From contig NC_092877.1 of NCBI RefSeq assembly GCF_028372415.1, positions 215,105,116 to 215,169,115 on the forward strand: DNA of 64,000 bases, read 5' to 3'. Positions 23,464 through 34,264 of the stretch are shown in pieces. The stretch is from Notamacropus eugenii. Lineage: Eukaryota; Chordata; Mammalia; Diprotodontia; Macropodidae. The notes beneath the pieces were generated by a model that was not told where the DNA came from, did not search any database, and saw nothing but the letters and a program-made list of their open reading frames with translations. The number at the start of each line of letters is the position of its first letter. Positions within the stretch are counted from its first letter, which is position 1. The position numbers and the translations under genes are program-made.

Positions 23464-23690
23464 GTATATGATATGATGATGCTTACCAAGATTTAGACCT
23501 TTCATTTTGCTTCATTGGCTAGTAATGTAACTGCTTTACCTCATAACAATGACTTTCTTTGTAATTTGTGTCAGTTCTCTGTAGATTTTGAATATCCGTC
23601 TTTTGCCAAAGATATTTCATACAAAGATACTTTTCCCAAGAAAGAATCAGATTCTTATATACCATATCAATAATAAACAGTTTGTTTCTT
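23464..23690. repeat. Diverged repeat pair, copy A
   Basis: About 225 bases that recur in the same orientation at 25003-25215. Shared blocks include 'agatttagacc', 'cataacaatga' and 'gccaaagatatttcatac'. Parts faintly resemble reverse L1 ORF2. Either a local duplication or two copies of one old element. Confidence 0.7.
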
Positions 23691-23743
23691 GGTTTAGTTT
23701 TACTTCCAGATTTTTTTTTGGAGGGGGGTGTTCATTGCAAATG

Positions 23744-23775
23744 GTATATATACATATATATATATATATATATAC

Positions 23776-23806
<31 letters not shown>

Positions 23807-23834
23807 CCATTGTATATATACCATGTATATGTAT

Positions 23835-23874
<40 letters not shown>
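23744..23874. repeat. AT/ATAC simple repeat
   Basis: Long run of TA dinucleotides mixed with TACA units. It creates several tyrosine/isoleucine-only open frames that are not genes. Confidence 0.97.
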
Positions 23875-23877
<3 letters not shown>

Positions 23878-24034
23878 CAGATAAAGTTCTCTTCACCAGC
23901 TTTCTTAGGAGTTAAAACAAAAAGTGGAATCTATAGATCTATAGATCATAGGACACAAAATTATTGTGAACTTCTTGCTTTCCAGAATAGCCACATTAAT
24001 TCCTAACTCTATAGGTTTCCATGTGTGCTTTCTC

Positions 24035-24165
24035 AGGTTCCCACTAACGTTGAATTTGTTCATCTTTTACCTTCTTTGCCAATGTGATAGGCATAAAGTG
24101 GTACCTCTAAACTATTTTACTTTAGTTTTCTCTGGTAATATTGCTAACTTTTTAAAATGGTGTTA
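24035..24165 (-). mobile_element. L1 ORF2 C-terminal fragment
   Basis: Contains 'tttgccaatgtgatagg' and 'aagtggtacctctaaac', matching the reverse ORF2 sequence near 57430-57480 of the intact L1. Confidence 0.6.
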
Positions 24166-24884
24166 ATAGCTTAATCTCTGTCCTAGCCTGATGGAGAAGC
24201 TGATCATGGTTCAAGTTCAAATTAAGAGATGGATAAAGAGGTATATATGCAAGCTACTTATGACCGTGGGGAAAAAGTGAGGTTTATCACAGGTAAACAC
24301 AGAAGCAGCTGTCAGTCAGTAGCCACATTAACAATGATTTCAGTTTACAGGAGGCCCTGGACCCAGACTTCTGGCTATTGGTGGATCTCACTAATAAGGA
24401 ACATTGAACTGAGAGACAGAAAGGCACCTCCTCCTGAGGTAAGTGGGAAAGTACCATTGCCACTGATTTTTGTTTTGTTTTGCTTAATGGTTTGTTTGCA
24501 CAATCTTCCAGCCCCACTAGTTTCTGGAGGAGTGTTTTTGAGTCTATCAACCTGACTTAGAGGCTTTATCACCATTTCAAGATGGAATCTCTCCAAGTTA
24601 GCCTTACATTTAATATTTGCATAAAGTAAAATATTTAAAATATTTACATAAAATATTTGCAAGAGAGGAGGATTAATCAGTGCACATATGCATTACCTTT
24701 CTCTTCTGAGACAGTCAAAAGCCAAGAAAAAGCTAATTCCTCATAAACTGAAACAAGTTGAAGAGCAAACCCCCAAAAGAATAAGTGATAATCACATAAA
24801 AGTTAAATAAACTTAGTATGACAGCAAAAAGATCCCTAGATTTGTTATAGGTAGAGAACATGGATGCAAATCATGAATATACTA
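24166..24884. other. Unrecognised stretch
   Basis: No family or gene recognised over about 720 bases, apart from a short A/T palindromic run near 24610-24660. Confidence 0.4.
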
Positions 24885-25010
24885 TCTACTACCTCTATGG
24901 CCTTATGCTGGTCTCTTTGGACCTGAGGTTCCTCATTTGGAAAACAGGAAGTTTAGACTAGATGACCTTTTGATGACCTTTTGATGTCTCCAGCTTTAAG
25001 TCTATGATAT
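24885..25010 (+). mobile_element. MIR SINE fragment
   Basis: Shows 'ctgaggttcctcatttgg', 'aaacaggaagtttagac' and 'tagatgacctttt', the MIR 3' half. Its tail merges into the diverged repeat copy B. Confidence 0.65.
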
Positions 25011-25215
25011 GATGCTCCTTAGCAAGATTTAGACCTTTTAGTTTGCTTCATTGGCCATTAATATAACTGCTTTCCCTCATAACAATGACCTTCTTTATAA
25101 TTTGTGTCAATTCTCTGTAGATTTTGAATGTCTGACTTTTGCCAAAGATATTTCATACAAAGAAACCTTCCCAAGAAAGGATCATATTCTTCTATAATAC
25201 ATCAATGACAAAACC
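25003..25215. repeat. Diverged repeat pair, copy B
   Basis: Same sequence as 23464-23690, in the same orientation, about 1.54 kb apart. The similarity reaches into the MIR tail and into the sequence just before the L1 at 25200, which favours a duplicated segment over two separate insertions. Confidence 0.65.
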
Positions 25216-25604
25216 TATAAAAATGACTATTGCAAAAAATACAAAAAAACCTTTTAATGAAATTCAACCCCAGTCCCTGCTAAAAACACCAGAAAGCATA
25301 AGAATAAATGGAACTTTCCTTAAAGTGATGAGTAATATTTATCTAATACTAAAACTTAGAATAAGCAAACAAGCGGAAAAATGAATACATGGCATAAATA
25401 TTGAAAAGTTGCATGATAAATAAATTAGAAAAACAAGAAAGAAATTACCTTTCGGATTTATGGATAGGGAAGAGTTTATGGCTAAACAAGTGATACTGAA
25501 GATCATGTAAGATAAAATAGACAAACTTGATTATATAAAACTTAAAAGATTTTACATAAACAAGTCTAATTTAGTACAGATAACAGAAAAATCTTTGCAA
25601 CATG

Positions 25605-25712
25605 TCCTTAGGAGCAGAAACTATGTTCTTCCTTTGTTTTCACAGTATTAAGTACAATGTCTGACACATAGTAGGTGCTTAATAAATATTCATTGACTGA
25701 CTGACTGATAAA
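25605..25712 (+). mobile_element. L2-type 3' end inside an L1
   Basis: 'gacacatagtaggtgcttaa' followed by TGAC repeats is the L2 tail (also borne by some MIR-type SINEs). It lies between two parts of the same L1 ORF2. Confidence 0.7.
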
Positions 25713-25860
25713 AGATTTAAGACCAAGATATATGAGGAATTGATAGCAAATTTAGAAGAGTAAGAGCTATTCCTCAATAATTAAGTGGACAAAGAATGTG
25801 AAAAAAAAAGCTTTTTTCAAAGGAAGAAATCCAAGCTACCAATAATCATATAAGAAAATG

Positions 25861-25868
25861 CTCTAAGT
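25861..25868 (+). repeat. Target-site duplication, left
   Basis: CTCTAAGT, repeated exactly at 26079-26086 on the other side of the MITE. Confidence 0.85.
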
Positions 25869-26078
25869 CAGAGGTGCCAGACATAATGTCCACTGGTCTC
25901 ATTGTTGCCTACAACACTGTAGAGTATAGCCATTCTAGATTAAAATATAATTAGGACATATTTAGTAAAATAAATAATAATACAATAGAACATAGATGAT
26001 GCTGATATGTGGTTTTCTAAGTCAATATATGACCTGCAGGGTTTACTGGCCCATTTCTCTTTGAGTTTCATACCGCCA
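25869..26078. mobile_element. hAT (Charlie-like) MITE, 210 bp
   Basis: Begins CAGAGGTGCCAGAC and ends with the inverted counterpart GTTTCATACCGCCA. It is flanked by an exact 8-bp duplication CTCTAAGT, as hAT elements make, and by L1 sequence that joins perfectly when it is removed. The interior contains 'gtggttttctaagtcaat', also found reversed in the element at 42324-42545. It has no transposase; it is a non-autonomous DNA transposon. Confidence 0.9.
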
Positions 26079-26335
26079 CTCTAAGTCAATAATAATTAGA
26101 AAAATGCAAATTAAAATAACTCTGAAGTTCCACCTAATATGTATTTGACTACCAAAGATGTTAAAAAAAAGAAAATGATGACTTTTGAAAACACAGGAAA
26201 ATAGGTCCACTAATGCATTGTTGATGGTTGTGAATAGGCCCATCTATTTTGTAAACCAGTTTAGAATGAGGTCCAGAAAATAACCAATGCCTACCCTTTA
26301 ACTCAGCTAAGACCTATACCCCTCAAAAATCAAAG

Positions 26336-27317
26336 AATTGTATTGTATTAGACCTCTTGAAGGAGAGTTGTTTTCCCTTTAGTCATCCTCAAAGGCTAGA
26401 AGTTCACTGCTCCCCCACTCCAAGGATCTAGTTTCTTTTGTCACATTATTCATCTATTATCCATTAATTTAGCTAAATTTTTTAGATAATTCTTTTGAGG
26501 GATATTCCATTTTGGTAATGATAGTAACAATTTTGTCTCCAGAGGTAGCTTTTTTGGCCTCAGAAATTGAGAATGACAATGACAGATTTATTCCAAATAA
26601 GAACTTCATGGTAAGATCTCTAAAGCTCTGGTGTGGGTTCATTAGCAGGTAATCAGTAAAACACTTTTTAAAACATTCTGTTCCAACAGCCAAACGCTAA
26701 TGTCTGTACTGGTGGTAACAGCTGTCATACCACCTGATACACTGAACAGGACAATCAATTTTACCCTTATTTGGTTTTGCTAATTAGTGGAAATGAGCAC
26801 ACTAAAGGAACAGTTGGCAATTACCAGTTATCAGCAAATACCTGATGGAAGAGGTGGAGTTGATGTAAACAATTTGAATTATCCTCATTTATTTGAAAAT
26901 AATGTGCAAATGAGGAATTTACCAGTTTTGTGATTCTATCTATGCTCATATCTTTCTTTAACAATGAAAACTGCATACCTGTGATTAGGGTAAATTTATC
27001 CTTAGAAACCTTTTATTGAAAATAATGCCACATTGGAAAACTTCTAGTATGGATACATTTTTTATGTCTTAATTTAAGTTTCATTACTTCAGAATTCTGT
27101 CCTAGTGGGTATTACATAATTTCAAAGTTTTTCAGTCACAAATGAAAATAATATTTAACTCAAACTTTTTAATGGTCAGAATTCAGAATGGCCTTTAAAG
27201 TGGTTTAGAGTTTTAAACTTTAAAAAAAAAACACTTTAAAGAGAGGATAGTTTTGGAGCTTTTGTTGTTATTGTGGTTATATTTTGTTTTGATTATTTTT
27301 TCTGTATCCCTACACAG
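26336..27317. other. Unrecognised intergenic DNA
   Basis: Nearly 1 kb without a recognisable gene or repeat. Confidence 0.4.
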
Positions 27318-27565
27318 CTAGCTGATACAATGGATAGAGAGTTGGGCCTCAAGTCAGGAAGACTTGAATTTAAAGTTAGCCTAGAATTGAAGTAGCTGTG
27401 TGACCCTGGGCAAGTCACTTAACTTCTGTCTTTGTTTCCCCAGTTGTAAAATGGGCACTATCAGTACCTGATTCCCAGGGTAGGTATTGATGTTTATAAA
27501 GCACTTTGTATACATGGCATATAGTAAGCATTATATAAATGCTAGCTATTTGTTATTATTATCAA
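27318..27565 (+). mobile_element. THER/MIR-type SINE, near full length
   Basis: The tRNA-like head 'gatacaatggatagagag', CORE 'gtgtgaccctgggcaagtc', 'ttgtaaaatgggcac' and a tail 'agtaagcattatataaatgc' are all present in order. Confidence 0.9.
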
Positions 27566-27599
27566 CCTAGCAAATATTCATTCAGCTTGTTGTTGTTTA

Positions 27600-27830
27600 G
27601 GACAGCTGAGTAGCACAGTGCTAGACCTGGAGTCAAGAAGGCTCATCTCTCTTTGTTTAAATCTTGTTCACACACTTGCTAGTTTTATGACCTGTTTGCC
27701 TCAGTTCCTCTTCTGTAAAATGGGCTGTGAAGGAAATGGTGAACCACTCCAGTATTCTTGCCAAGAAAACCCCAAATGGGGTCACGAAGTAAGCACTATA
27801 TAAATACTAGGCATCATCATTGTTATTATT
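27600..27830 (+). mobile_element. WALLSI-type marsupial SINE
   Basis: Has 'ggaaatggtgaaccactcc', 'ttgccaagaaaacccc' and 'aaatggggtcacgaag', the hallmark 3' half of this marsupial SINE. Followed by a tail shared with the THER-type copy just upstream. Confidence 0.85.
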
Positions 27831-27879
27831 AGCCTGGCAAATCTTAGGTACTTAATAATGCTTGTTACCTGAGTAATTT

Positions 27880-28217
27880 GGAGCTAGGAAGTGACGAAAT
27901 CAAGCAACAGGCATTTTAAAATGCTTGTTATTTGCCAAATAATATGTTATGAGCTGAGTTGACAAGCACAAAAGTTATTGTCCTTGACCTCAAGAAGATT
28001 ATCACCTAGTGGGAAGATACACGATATTCCTAGTTAAGTAAATACAGAATAGATACAAAATAATTACAAAGTGTGTTTTTGTTTTGTTTTGTTTTGTTTG
28101 TGGGGAATGGGGGTGGGAAAGGATACTAACAGTTGGCACAATCAAAAAAAGACTCAAAAGACCCTTTAAAGAAGCTATGGATTCTAAGATACAGAGGAGG
28201 AGGGAGAACATTCCCTT
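27880..28217 (-). mobile_element. L2 LINE 3' region
   Basis: Reverse L2 order: 'tccttgacctcaagaag', 'tcacctagtgggaag', then 'gaggagggagaacattccc'. Cut off by the poly(T) of the next element. Confidence 0.6.
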
Positions 28218-28470
28218 TTTTTTTTTTAATGTATTTCTTTTCAGTTTTCAACATTCACTTCCAAAAAATTTTGAATTTCAAATTTTCTACACATCTCTCC
28301 CCTCCCCCTACTCCAGGACAGCTTGTATTTTGATTACCCTTTCCTCCAATCTGTCCTTCCTTCTATCACTCCCTACCCCTCCCCGCACCTTATCATTTTC
28401 CCTTCTATTTTCCTGTAGGGAAAGATATATTTCTATATGCCATTGCCTATGCATCATTTTTCTTAGTTTT
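28218..28470 (-). mobile_element. L1/HAL1 3' UTR fragment
   Basis: Poly(T) at 28218 is followed by 'ttttcaacattcacttcc' and a C-rich tract ending 'tcctgtagggaaagat', the reverse of a marsupial L1-type 3' UTR. A second, similar 3' UTR follows at once at 28471. Confidence 0.7.
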
Positions 28471-29440
28471 ATGTAAAAACAATTTTTAACATTCACTTTT
28501 AAAGCTGTAAGTTCCATATTCTCTCCCTTCTTCCCTCCACAGCTCTCTTCATTGAGAAAGCAAGCAATTCAATGTAGGTCATACTTGTGTAGCCGTGCAA
28601 AACACTCCCATAAAAGTCATGTTGTGAAAAACTAACCACATTTCCCTCTGTCCTGTCCTGCCCTTCATTTATTCCATTCTCTCCCTTGATCTGTCCCCCC
28701 ACAATAGTGTTTGCTTCTGATTACCCCTTCCCCCAATCTGCCATCCCTTCTGTTATCCCTCTCTCTTATCCCCTTCCCCCTGCTTTCTGAGTGTGTATGC
28801 TATTCCCTTCTGAAGCCAAATCCAATGAAAGTAAGGCTCACTCATTCCCTCTCACATCACCCCTCTTTCCCTCCATTGTAAAAGCTCTTTCTTGACTCTT
28901 TTATGTGACATGATTTATGACATTCCACTCCTCCCTTTCTCTTTCTCCCAGTATATTCTTCTCAACATATAATTTTATTTTTTAGATATCATGCCTTCAT
29001 ATTCAACTCACCCTGTGCTCTCTCTCTTTCTCTCTTCCCATACATATATATGCACACACATACATACATGCACACATATATTGCCTCAAACTACCCTAAT
29101 ACTCAGAAAGATCTCATGAGTTACAAATATCATCTTTCCATGTAAGAATGTATACAGTTCAATTTTAATAGATCCTTTATGATTTCTCTTTCCTGTTTAT
29201 TTTTTCATGCTTCTCTTGATTCTTGTATTTGAAAGTCAAATTTTCTGTTCAGCTCTGGTCTTTTCAACAAGAGTGCTTTAAAGTTCTCTATTTTATTGAA
29301 ATTCCACGTTTCCCCCGAAGTATTATACTCAGTTTTTCTGGGTAGGTAATTCTTGGTTTAAATACTAACTCCTTCGACCTCTGGGATATCATATTCCAAG
29401 CCCTCTGATCCCTTAGTGTAGAAACTGCTAAATCTTGTGT
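28471..29440 (-). mobile_element. HAL1-like element lacking ORF2
   Basis: Read on the minus strand: ORF1 C-terminal sequence (about 29440-29200, matching 61380-61600 of the intact L1, with 'tctgggtaggtaattcttgg'), then the pyrimidine-rich spacer (29200-28700), then directly 3' UTR (28690-28471, with 'cattgagaaagcaagcaatt'). No trace of ORF2 lies between. This is the layout of HAL1 ('half-L1') elements; a simple deletion of ORF2 is the alternative. Frames are broken. Confidence 0.65.
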
Positions 29441-29548
29441 TCAGTTTTGTGCTGATAGTAATAATCCAAAGTACTTTTATGATTTCCTGAAAGCTATTTA
29501 TGGCCCCAAAACTTATGGTGTATCACAACTACTCACTGCTGATGGAGA
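29441..29548 (+). mobile_element. Short RTE ORF fragment
   Basis: From 29448 the plus strand reads CADSNNPKYFYDFLKAIYG, then PKTYGVSQLLTADG. The FYD-LKAIYGP and LL-ADG pattern is the linker between endonuclease and reverse transcriptase in RTE/BovB ORF2. Only about 100 bases remain, wedged between a HAL1-like element and an L1. Confidence 0.7.
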
Positions 29549-32011
29549 TAGGTTGTCTCATTATTGTCATTCTCTTGAATGAAATTGTTGATTGTTTCTG
29601 TGATTTGTTGTTTAACCCATTCATTCTTTCAGATTAGATTATTTAGTTTCCAATTAATTTTTGGTTTATCTTTACATGACCTTTTATTGCATATAATTGT
29701 TATTGCATTATGATTTGAGGAGGATGCATTAACTATCTCTATCTTTCTGCACTAGGTTGTGAGGTTTTTATGCCCTAGTATATGGTCAGTTTTTGTATAT
29801 ATGTCATGTACCACAGAGAAAAAGGTAAATTCCTTTCTATCCCCATTCAGTTTTCTCTAGAGATCTATCATATCTACCTCATCCAGAGTTTTATTCATCT
29901 CCTTAGCTTCTTTCTTATTTATTTTGAGGTTAGATTTATCCACTTCAGAGAGGAGGAGGTTGAAGTCCCCCACTAGCATAGTTTTGATATCTATTTCTTC
30001 CTGTAACTCCCTTAACTTCTCTAAGAATTTGGATGCTATACCACTTGAAGCATATATCATATTCCAATCCCTCTGATCTTTTCATGTAGAAGCTGCAAGG
30101 TCCTATGTGATACTGACTGTAGCTCCTCGATATCTGAATTGTTTCTGTCTGCCTGCAGTATTTTCTCCTTCACTTGGTAGTTCTGGAATTTGGCAACGAA
30201 ATTCCTTGGTGATTTCAGTTTGGGATTCCTTTCAGGAGGTGGACAGTGGATTCTTTTGATGACAATTTTGCCCTCTGTATCTACAACCTCTGGGCAGTTT
30301 TCCTTGATTTCTTGGAAGATATTGTCCAGGCTCTTTTTTTCATCATGGCTTTCTGGTAGACCAAAGACTTAGACTTTCTCTCCTGGATTTATTTTCCAGG
30401 TCAGTTGTTTCTTCCAATGAGATATTTTACATATTCTTCTATTTTTTTGTTCTTTAGATTCTGTTTGACTGATTTTGGATGTCTCATAGAGTTATTAACT
30501 TCTACTTGCCCAATTCTAATTTTTAATGGATTGCTTTCTTGGTTAACATTTGTATATCCTTTTTTATCTGTCCAATTGTTCCTTTTAAGGAGTTATTTTC
30601 TCCAGTTAGTTTTTGTACTTCTTTTTTCCATTTGTCCAGTTTTCCTTTTAAATTCTTCTGTGATTTCTTTTCTCATATTTTTAAAATAATTGGCCAGTTT
30701 TTCTTCTACTTCTCTAATTTGACTTTTAAAATCCTTCTTGAGCTCTTCCAAGAATGGTCTTTGGGCTTGAGATCAGTTCATATTCCCTTCTAAAGTTTCC
30801 GATGGGAGTACAGTCTCAATGCTGACCTCTTTGGTATTTGTATTTTGGTCCTTGTCCCCATAGAAAGATTCTATGGTCTTTTCTTTTCTGATTTGCTTCT
30901 TGCTCATGATGATCACCCTTTTTCTGACTTTTAAAGTGGATCTCTGCTTCTGGGGCACGAGGGGCTCTGTCCCATGATTCTTGTGCTTAGAACTTGAGAC
31001 TTTGTATACTGTAGTTTCTGATTCTGTCAGCTAGAAGCTAAAATGCTGCAGGTTATCTGGTGCTGAGCTGACTGGTGTGCCAAAGCAGAGGTCAGGTGAA
31101 GTCTTTCTGAGTTTCCCCAGAGTTACTCTGGTGCTTGCTGTGTTAAGTGTTGGGGAGGGCTGGTCTGGCCACAGGAGATTTCCTCTGCTGAGCTAGAGCA
31201 TAGGCAAGCTCAGAGATTGGTGAATCTCCTCTGCGTTAGAGTCTTCTCGATTCCCCTGGCTGTGCTGAGGCATGCCTTGTGTCCTGGTGTTGGTGATTAT
31301 GGGTTCCACTCCCCTGGGACTCAGGGTCTCCTCAGGATTTGCTGAGGTGTGGCTACCTGGGACAGCTTTGGTCCTATACTGGTCCCCTTCAGTTACAGCA
31401 ATAGGGACCCCCCCCCCCTTGCGATTTTCCTAACCTCATGGTCTAGGAGACTATTTACCCCTTCAACTGATCTTACTGTTCCAGGATTTTTCCTGGGGAA
31501 ATATTCTCTTCACTTTTCAAGATCAACAAGGGGAGGGGGTAGAGCATTTATGATCACTCTACCATCTTGGCTCCCAGAAATTCAAGTAGATGACTTACAG
31601 ACATTTAATCTGCGAGCTGAAAGTCTCAGGAGCAGTTGTTGCTGTTATCTGGGGTGTTATGCTTTTCTTTCTCACTTACATCTAACTGGACTCCCATCCT
31701 GGGCTGATATGTTTGAGAATTTGCAGTGCTGCTGGGGTTTCAGACATCCCCCAGGCTTCCTGTTCATCTTTGCTATGGTGGGGTCTGTGCTGGTACAGCC
31801 TATGTGCTATGTGTTCCTCCAGCCCCATGCAGTAGATCCTTCTGTTGACTCTTCAGTCTGTCCTGGGTTGGAAATCTTCCATACTCTATCTCCTATTGGA
31901 TTCTGCCACTCTAAAATTTGTTCAGATTCTCATTTTAGAGGTATCTGAAGGAGTTTGTCTTAGAGCTTAGGTGAATATTTGCTCTCAGTCCACCATCTTG
32001 GCTCCACCTAC
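29549..32011 (-). mobile_element. L1 5' portion with ORF2-ORF1 junction
   Basis: Minus strand: 5' start at 32011 ('gtggagccaagatggtgg'), 5' UTR to about 30910, ORF1 with ESFYGDKDQNTNTKEV (identical in 16 residues to the intact L1 ORF1), then at about 30060 a direct jump to ORF2 endonuclease sequence, ending at 29549. The inter-ORF region and ORF1 end are missing at the jump, and reverse transcriptase, C-terminus and 3' UTR are missing at the left. It is the same lineage as the young L1 and relatively young, but defective. Confidence 0.85.
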
Positions 32012-32555
32012 TTTCCAGTTTTCCCAGCAATTTGTGTCATATTGTGAGTCCTTACCCCCCCAGAGCCTGGATCACTGAGTTTATCAAACACTGACTTAGT
32101 TTATTACTATATACTGTGTACTTAATCTATTCCACTGATCAAGCACTATACTTAGTCTATATTAGATTATTTGATGATTACTGTTTGCAATATAGTTTGA
32201 AATCTAGTAGTGCTAGGCCACCATCCTTCATCTTTTTAAAATTCATTAATTCTCCTAATTTTCTTGACCTTTTGTTTTTCTAGATGAATTTTATTATTTT
32301 TTTCTAGTTCTATAAAATAGTTTTTGGTACTTTGGTATGGTACTGGGTAAGTTAATTATTCAACAAATTAAGTTATTAATTTTAGTCATACAATTTCCAT
32401 TGTTTTTGTTATGATAAGGTTTATTATAGTTTTCTTAATCTTGAACCAGTCTTACATTCCTGATATATATTCCAGGAGGTCATGGTATATAATCTTTGTG
32501 ATATATTTCTGTAATCTCCTTGCTTTTATTTTATTTAAAAATTTTGCTTCAGTAT
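32012..32555 (-). mobile_element. Older L1 ORF2 fragment, left part
   Basis: Matches the reverse ORF2 sequence near 57980-58380 of the intact L1 ('agtagtgctaggccaccat', 'ccttttgtttttctagatg'), then jumps to the part near 59040-59170. It resumes after the LTR at 33061. Confidence 0.75.
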
Positions 32556-32556
32556 T

Positions 32557-33060
32557 GTAGCACCAATGTGATATCCACAATGCCAATCACAGCCTTGAAT
32601 ATCCCAGTACAAGTCAGAATTGCTAAATACCACAGACTCTCCACATGGAAGACAGAACCAAAACATTTATTCAGACACCAGAAAGTCAAATTCATCATAG
32701 CAACAAAAATTTATACACAATAACAATGCAGAGATTAATACCAGCCCCAAGCATTCCCCTGCAAGGCATCCCACAAACCAGGTCCATTAAACAAATCACA
32801 CTCAGGACCCCTTAAACAAAATCACAAAGATCTTTCACTCACACTAGCCAGCTGCCTGCATCTTTCCTAGCTCTGACTGCTCTCAAGACTAACTTCCTCT
32901 CACCTGTGCTATAGCTCTACCTCTTCTGGCACTTCCTGTTCCACCCATTCAGCAAACTCCTCCCACCACAGGCTCCATGTGACTCAGACTTCCATGTCAC
33001 CCAGGCAAGTCACATGGGCCTATTAATGAGTGAGAAAGCTCTCCCCATCTTAAATTACAG
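32557..33060 (-). mobile_element. Solo LTR-like fossil inside an L1
   Basis: On the minus strand it starts TGTAATTTAAGATGGGG and ends near GGTGCTACA, giving the TG...CA ends of an LTR, with a polyadenylation-type 'aataaatgttttgg' near its 3' end. L1 ORF2 sequence on both sides joins in register when it is removed. It is related to the element at 51547-52251. No internal retroviral genes are seen; it is an old solo LTR. Confidence 0.65.
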
Positions 33061-33187
33061 TTACAAATGTTCATTAATGAAATTGGTCTATGATTACCTT
33101 TTTCTATTTTTGCTCTCCCTGGTTTAGATATCATAACAATATTTGTGTCAGAAGAAATTTAGTGGGACTCCTTCTTTGCCCAAAATA
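33061..33187 (-). mobile_element. Older L1 ORF2 fragment, right part
   Basis: Contains 'gaaattggtctatgatta' and 'gtgggactccttctttgcc', matching 59180-59300 of the intact L1, directly after the LTR. Confidence 0.75.
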
Positions 33188-33905
33188 AATTAGAGCTTAT
33201 AATTTATCTTACAGAAAATAGGGAGCCACTGGATTTTATCGAATAAAGGACTAGCAGGATCAGATTTAGAAAAAAAATCTTTTTGGGTTTTAGAAAAATC
33301 ACTTTGGCAACTGTTTGGAAGATGGATTGGAGAGGAGAGAGAATTAAGGCTGGCATGCCAATTAGGAGCTTTTTGAAGTCATCCAGACAATAAAGGCCTT
33401 AACTAAGCTTAGTGTGGCCCTGTGAATAGAGAGAAGACAGATATGAGAAATATTGCAGAGTAGGAAGATTTGGTAAATGATTAGATATGTGGAATGAGTA
33501 ATAGTGAGGAATCAAGGATACTAATGTTATGAACCTGAGTGACATGGAGGGTGGTTATGTCCCCTAAAGAAATAAGAAAATTGGGAAGGAACACGCATCT
33601 GAGGAAAAGATAATGCATTATCTTTTGTACAAGTTGAACTTGAGATGCTTATGGCATCTCAAGTTTGAAATATCTAATAAACAGAGAAACACACCTGGAG
33701 CTCAGGAAAGAAACTAGAGATGAAGAGATAGATGATAGATAAATAGATAGATAATAGATAGATAGATTGATAGATCTGGGAGTCATCTTCATAGAGATGA
33801 TAATTAGACCCATGGGAGCTGATGAGGTCACTAAAAGAGAGAGAACATAGAGTGAAAAGAAGGCCCAGGACAGAAACTTAGGGTATGGCCACACATAAGG
33901 AATGT
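33188..33905 (-). mobile_element. L2 LINE reverse transcriptase C-terminal region
   Basis: On the minus strand the sequence corresponds to the L2 stretch from the YADD region (reverse of 'cccatgggagctgatgagg' upstream of 'tagagatgataatt') through the leucine/isoleucine-rich part to 'atggattggagagg'. A short GATA run (33730-33772) has grown inside it. Old and full of stops. Confidence 0.8.
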
Positions 33906-34264
33906 GATATAGAAGTTGAATCATCAAAAGAAACTAAGAAAGACTTTAATAATAACAATTATTAAAAATAAGAATTGGGAGATAACAGTCATAAAAACTT
34001 GCATTCTATGGTTCCCTTCATTTTTCACAAGCCTTCTACCATCCCATCTCTACTATAGTGGGGAAATTTTATACATTTATATACATACACACGCACACAC
34101 ACACACACACAGATGCATACATATATCATTTACCAATTTCTTCTATGCCTTTTCTATAGACTAGGAAAAGGAACTAGACCTATGATTTCACTGATATAAT
34201 GACCTCCCTGATGAGAGACTGCCCTAGTAATGCAACTAGGCACCTTCTCTAAGAGTTCTATAGA
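33906..34264. other. Mostly unrecognised, with a CA repeat
   Basis: Holds a CA/CG dinucleotide run at 34085-34112. The rest is not recognised. Confidence 0.5.

Larger units (their letters stand above)
25200..26335 (+). mobile_element. L1 ORF2 3' half, plus strand, interrupted twice
   Basis: The plus-strand translation SLLKTPESIRINGTF at about 25280-25320 matches [15 protein letters not shown] in the intact L1 ORF2. Then 'DKLDYIKLKRF'-like sequence and the C-terminal reading toward the zinc-knuckle region follow. It is interrupted by an L2-type tail (25605-25712) and a hAT MITE (25869-26078). It is internally shortened, with many stops. Confidence 0.75.

Noticed and set aside
23588-23915. Tyrosine/isoleucine-rich frames
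   Set aside because: They are translations of the TA/TACA microsatellite.
24430-24450. Possible splice donor 'gaggtaagtggg' suggesting an exon
   Set aside because: No open, conserved or recognisable coding sequence precedes it; a chance match is more likely.
25003-26335. Twin-priming 5' inversion of an L1 (reverse piece then forward piece)
   Set aside because: The reverse-looking piece does not map upstream of the forward piece in the element and has a direct-repeat partner at 23464, so a separate duplicated segment explains it better.
31349-31948. 199-codon plus-strand frame
   Set aside because: It is antisense to an L1 5' UTR and lacks any recognisable domain.
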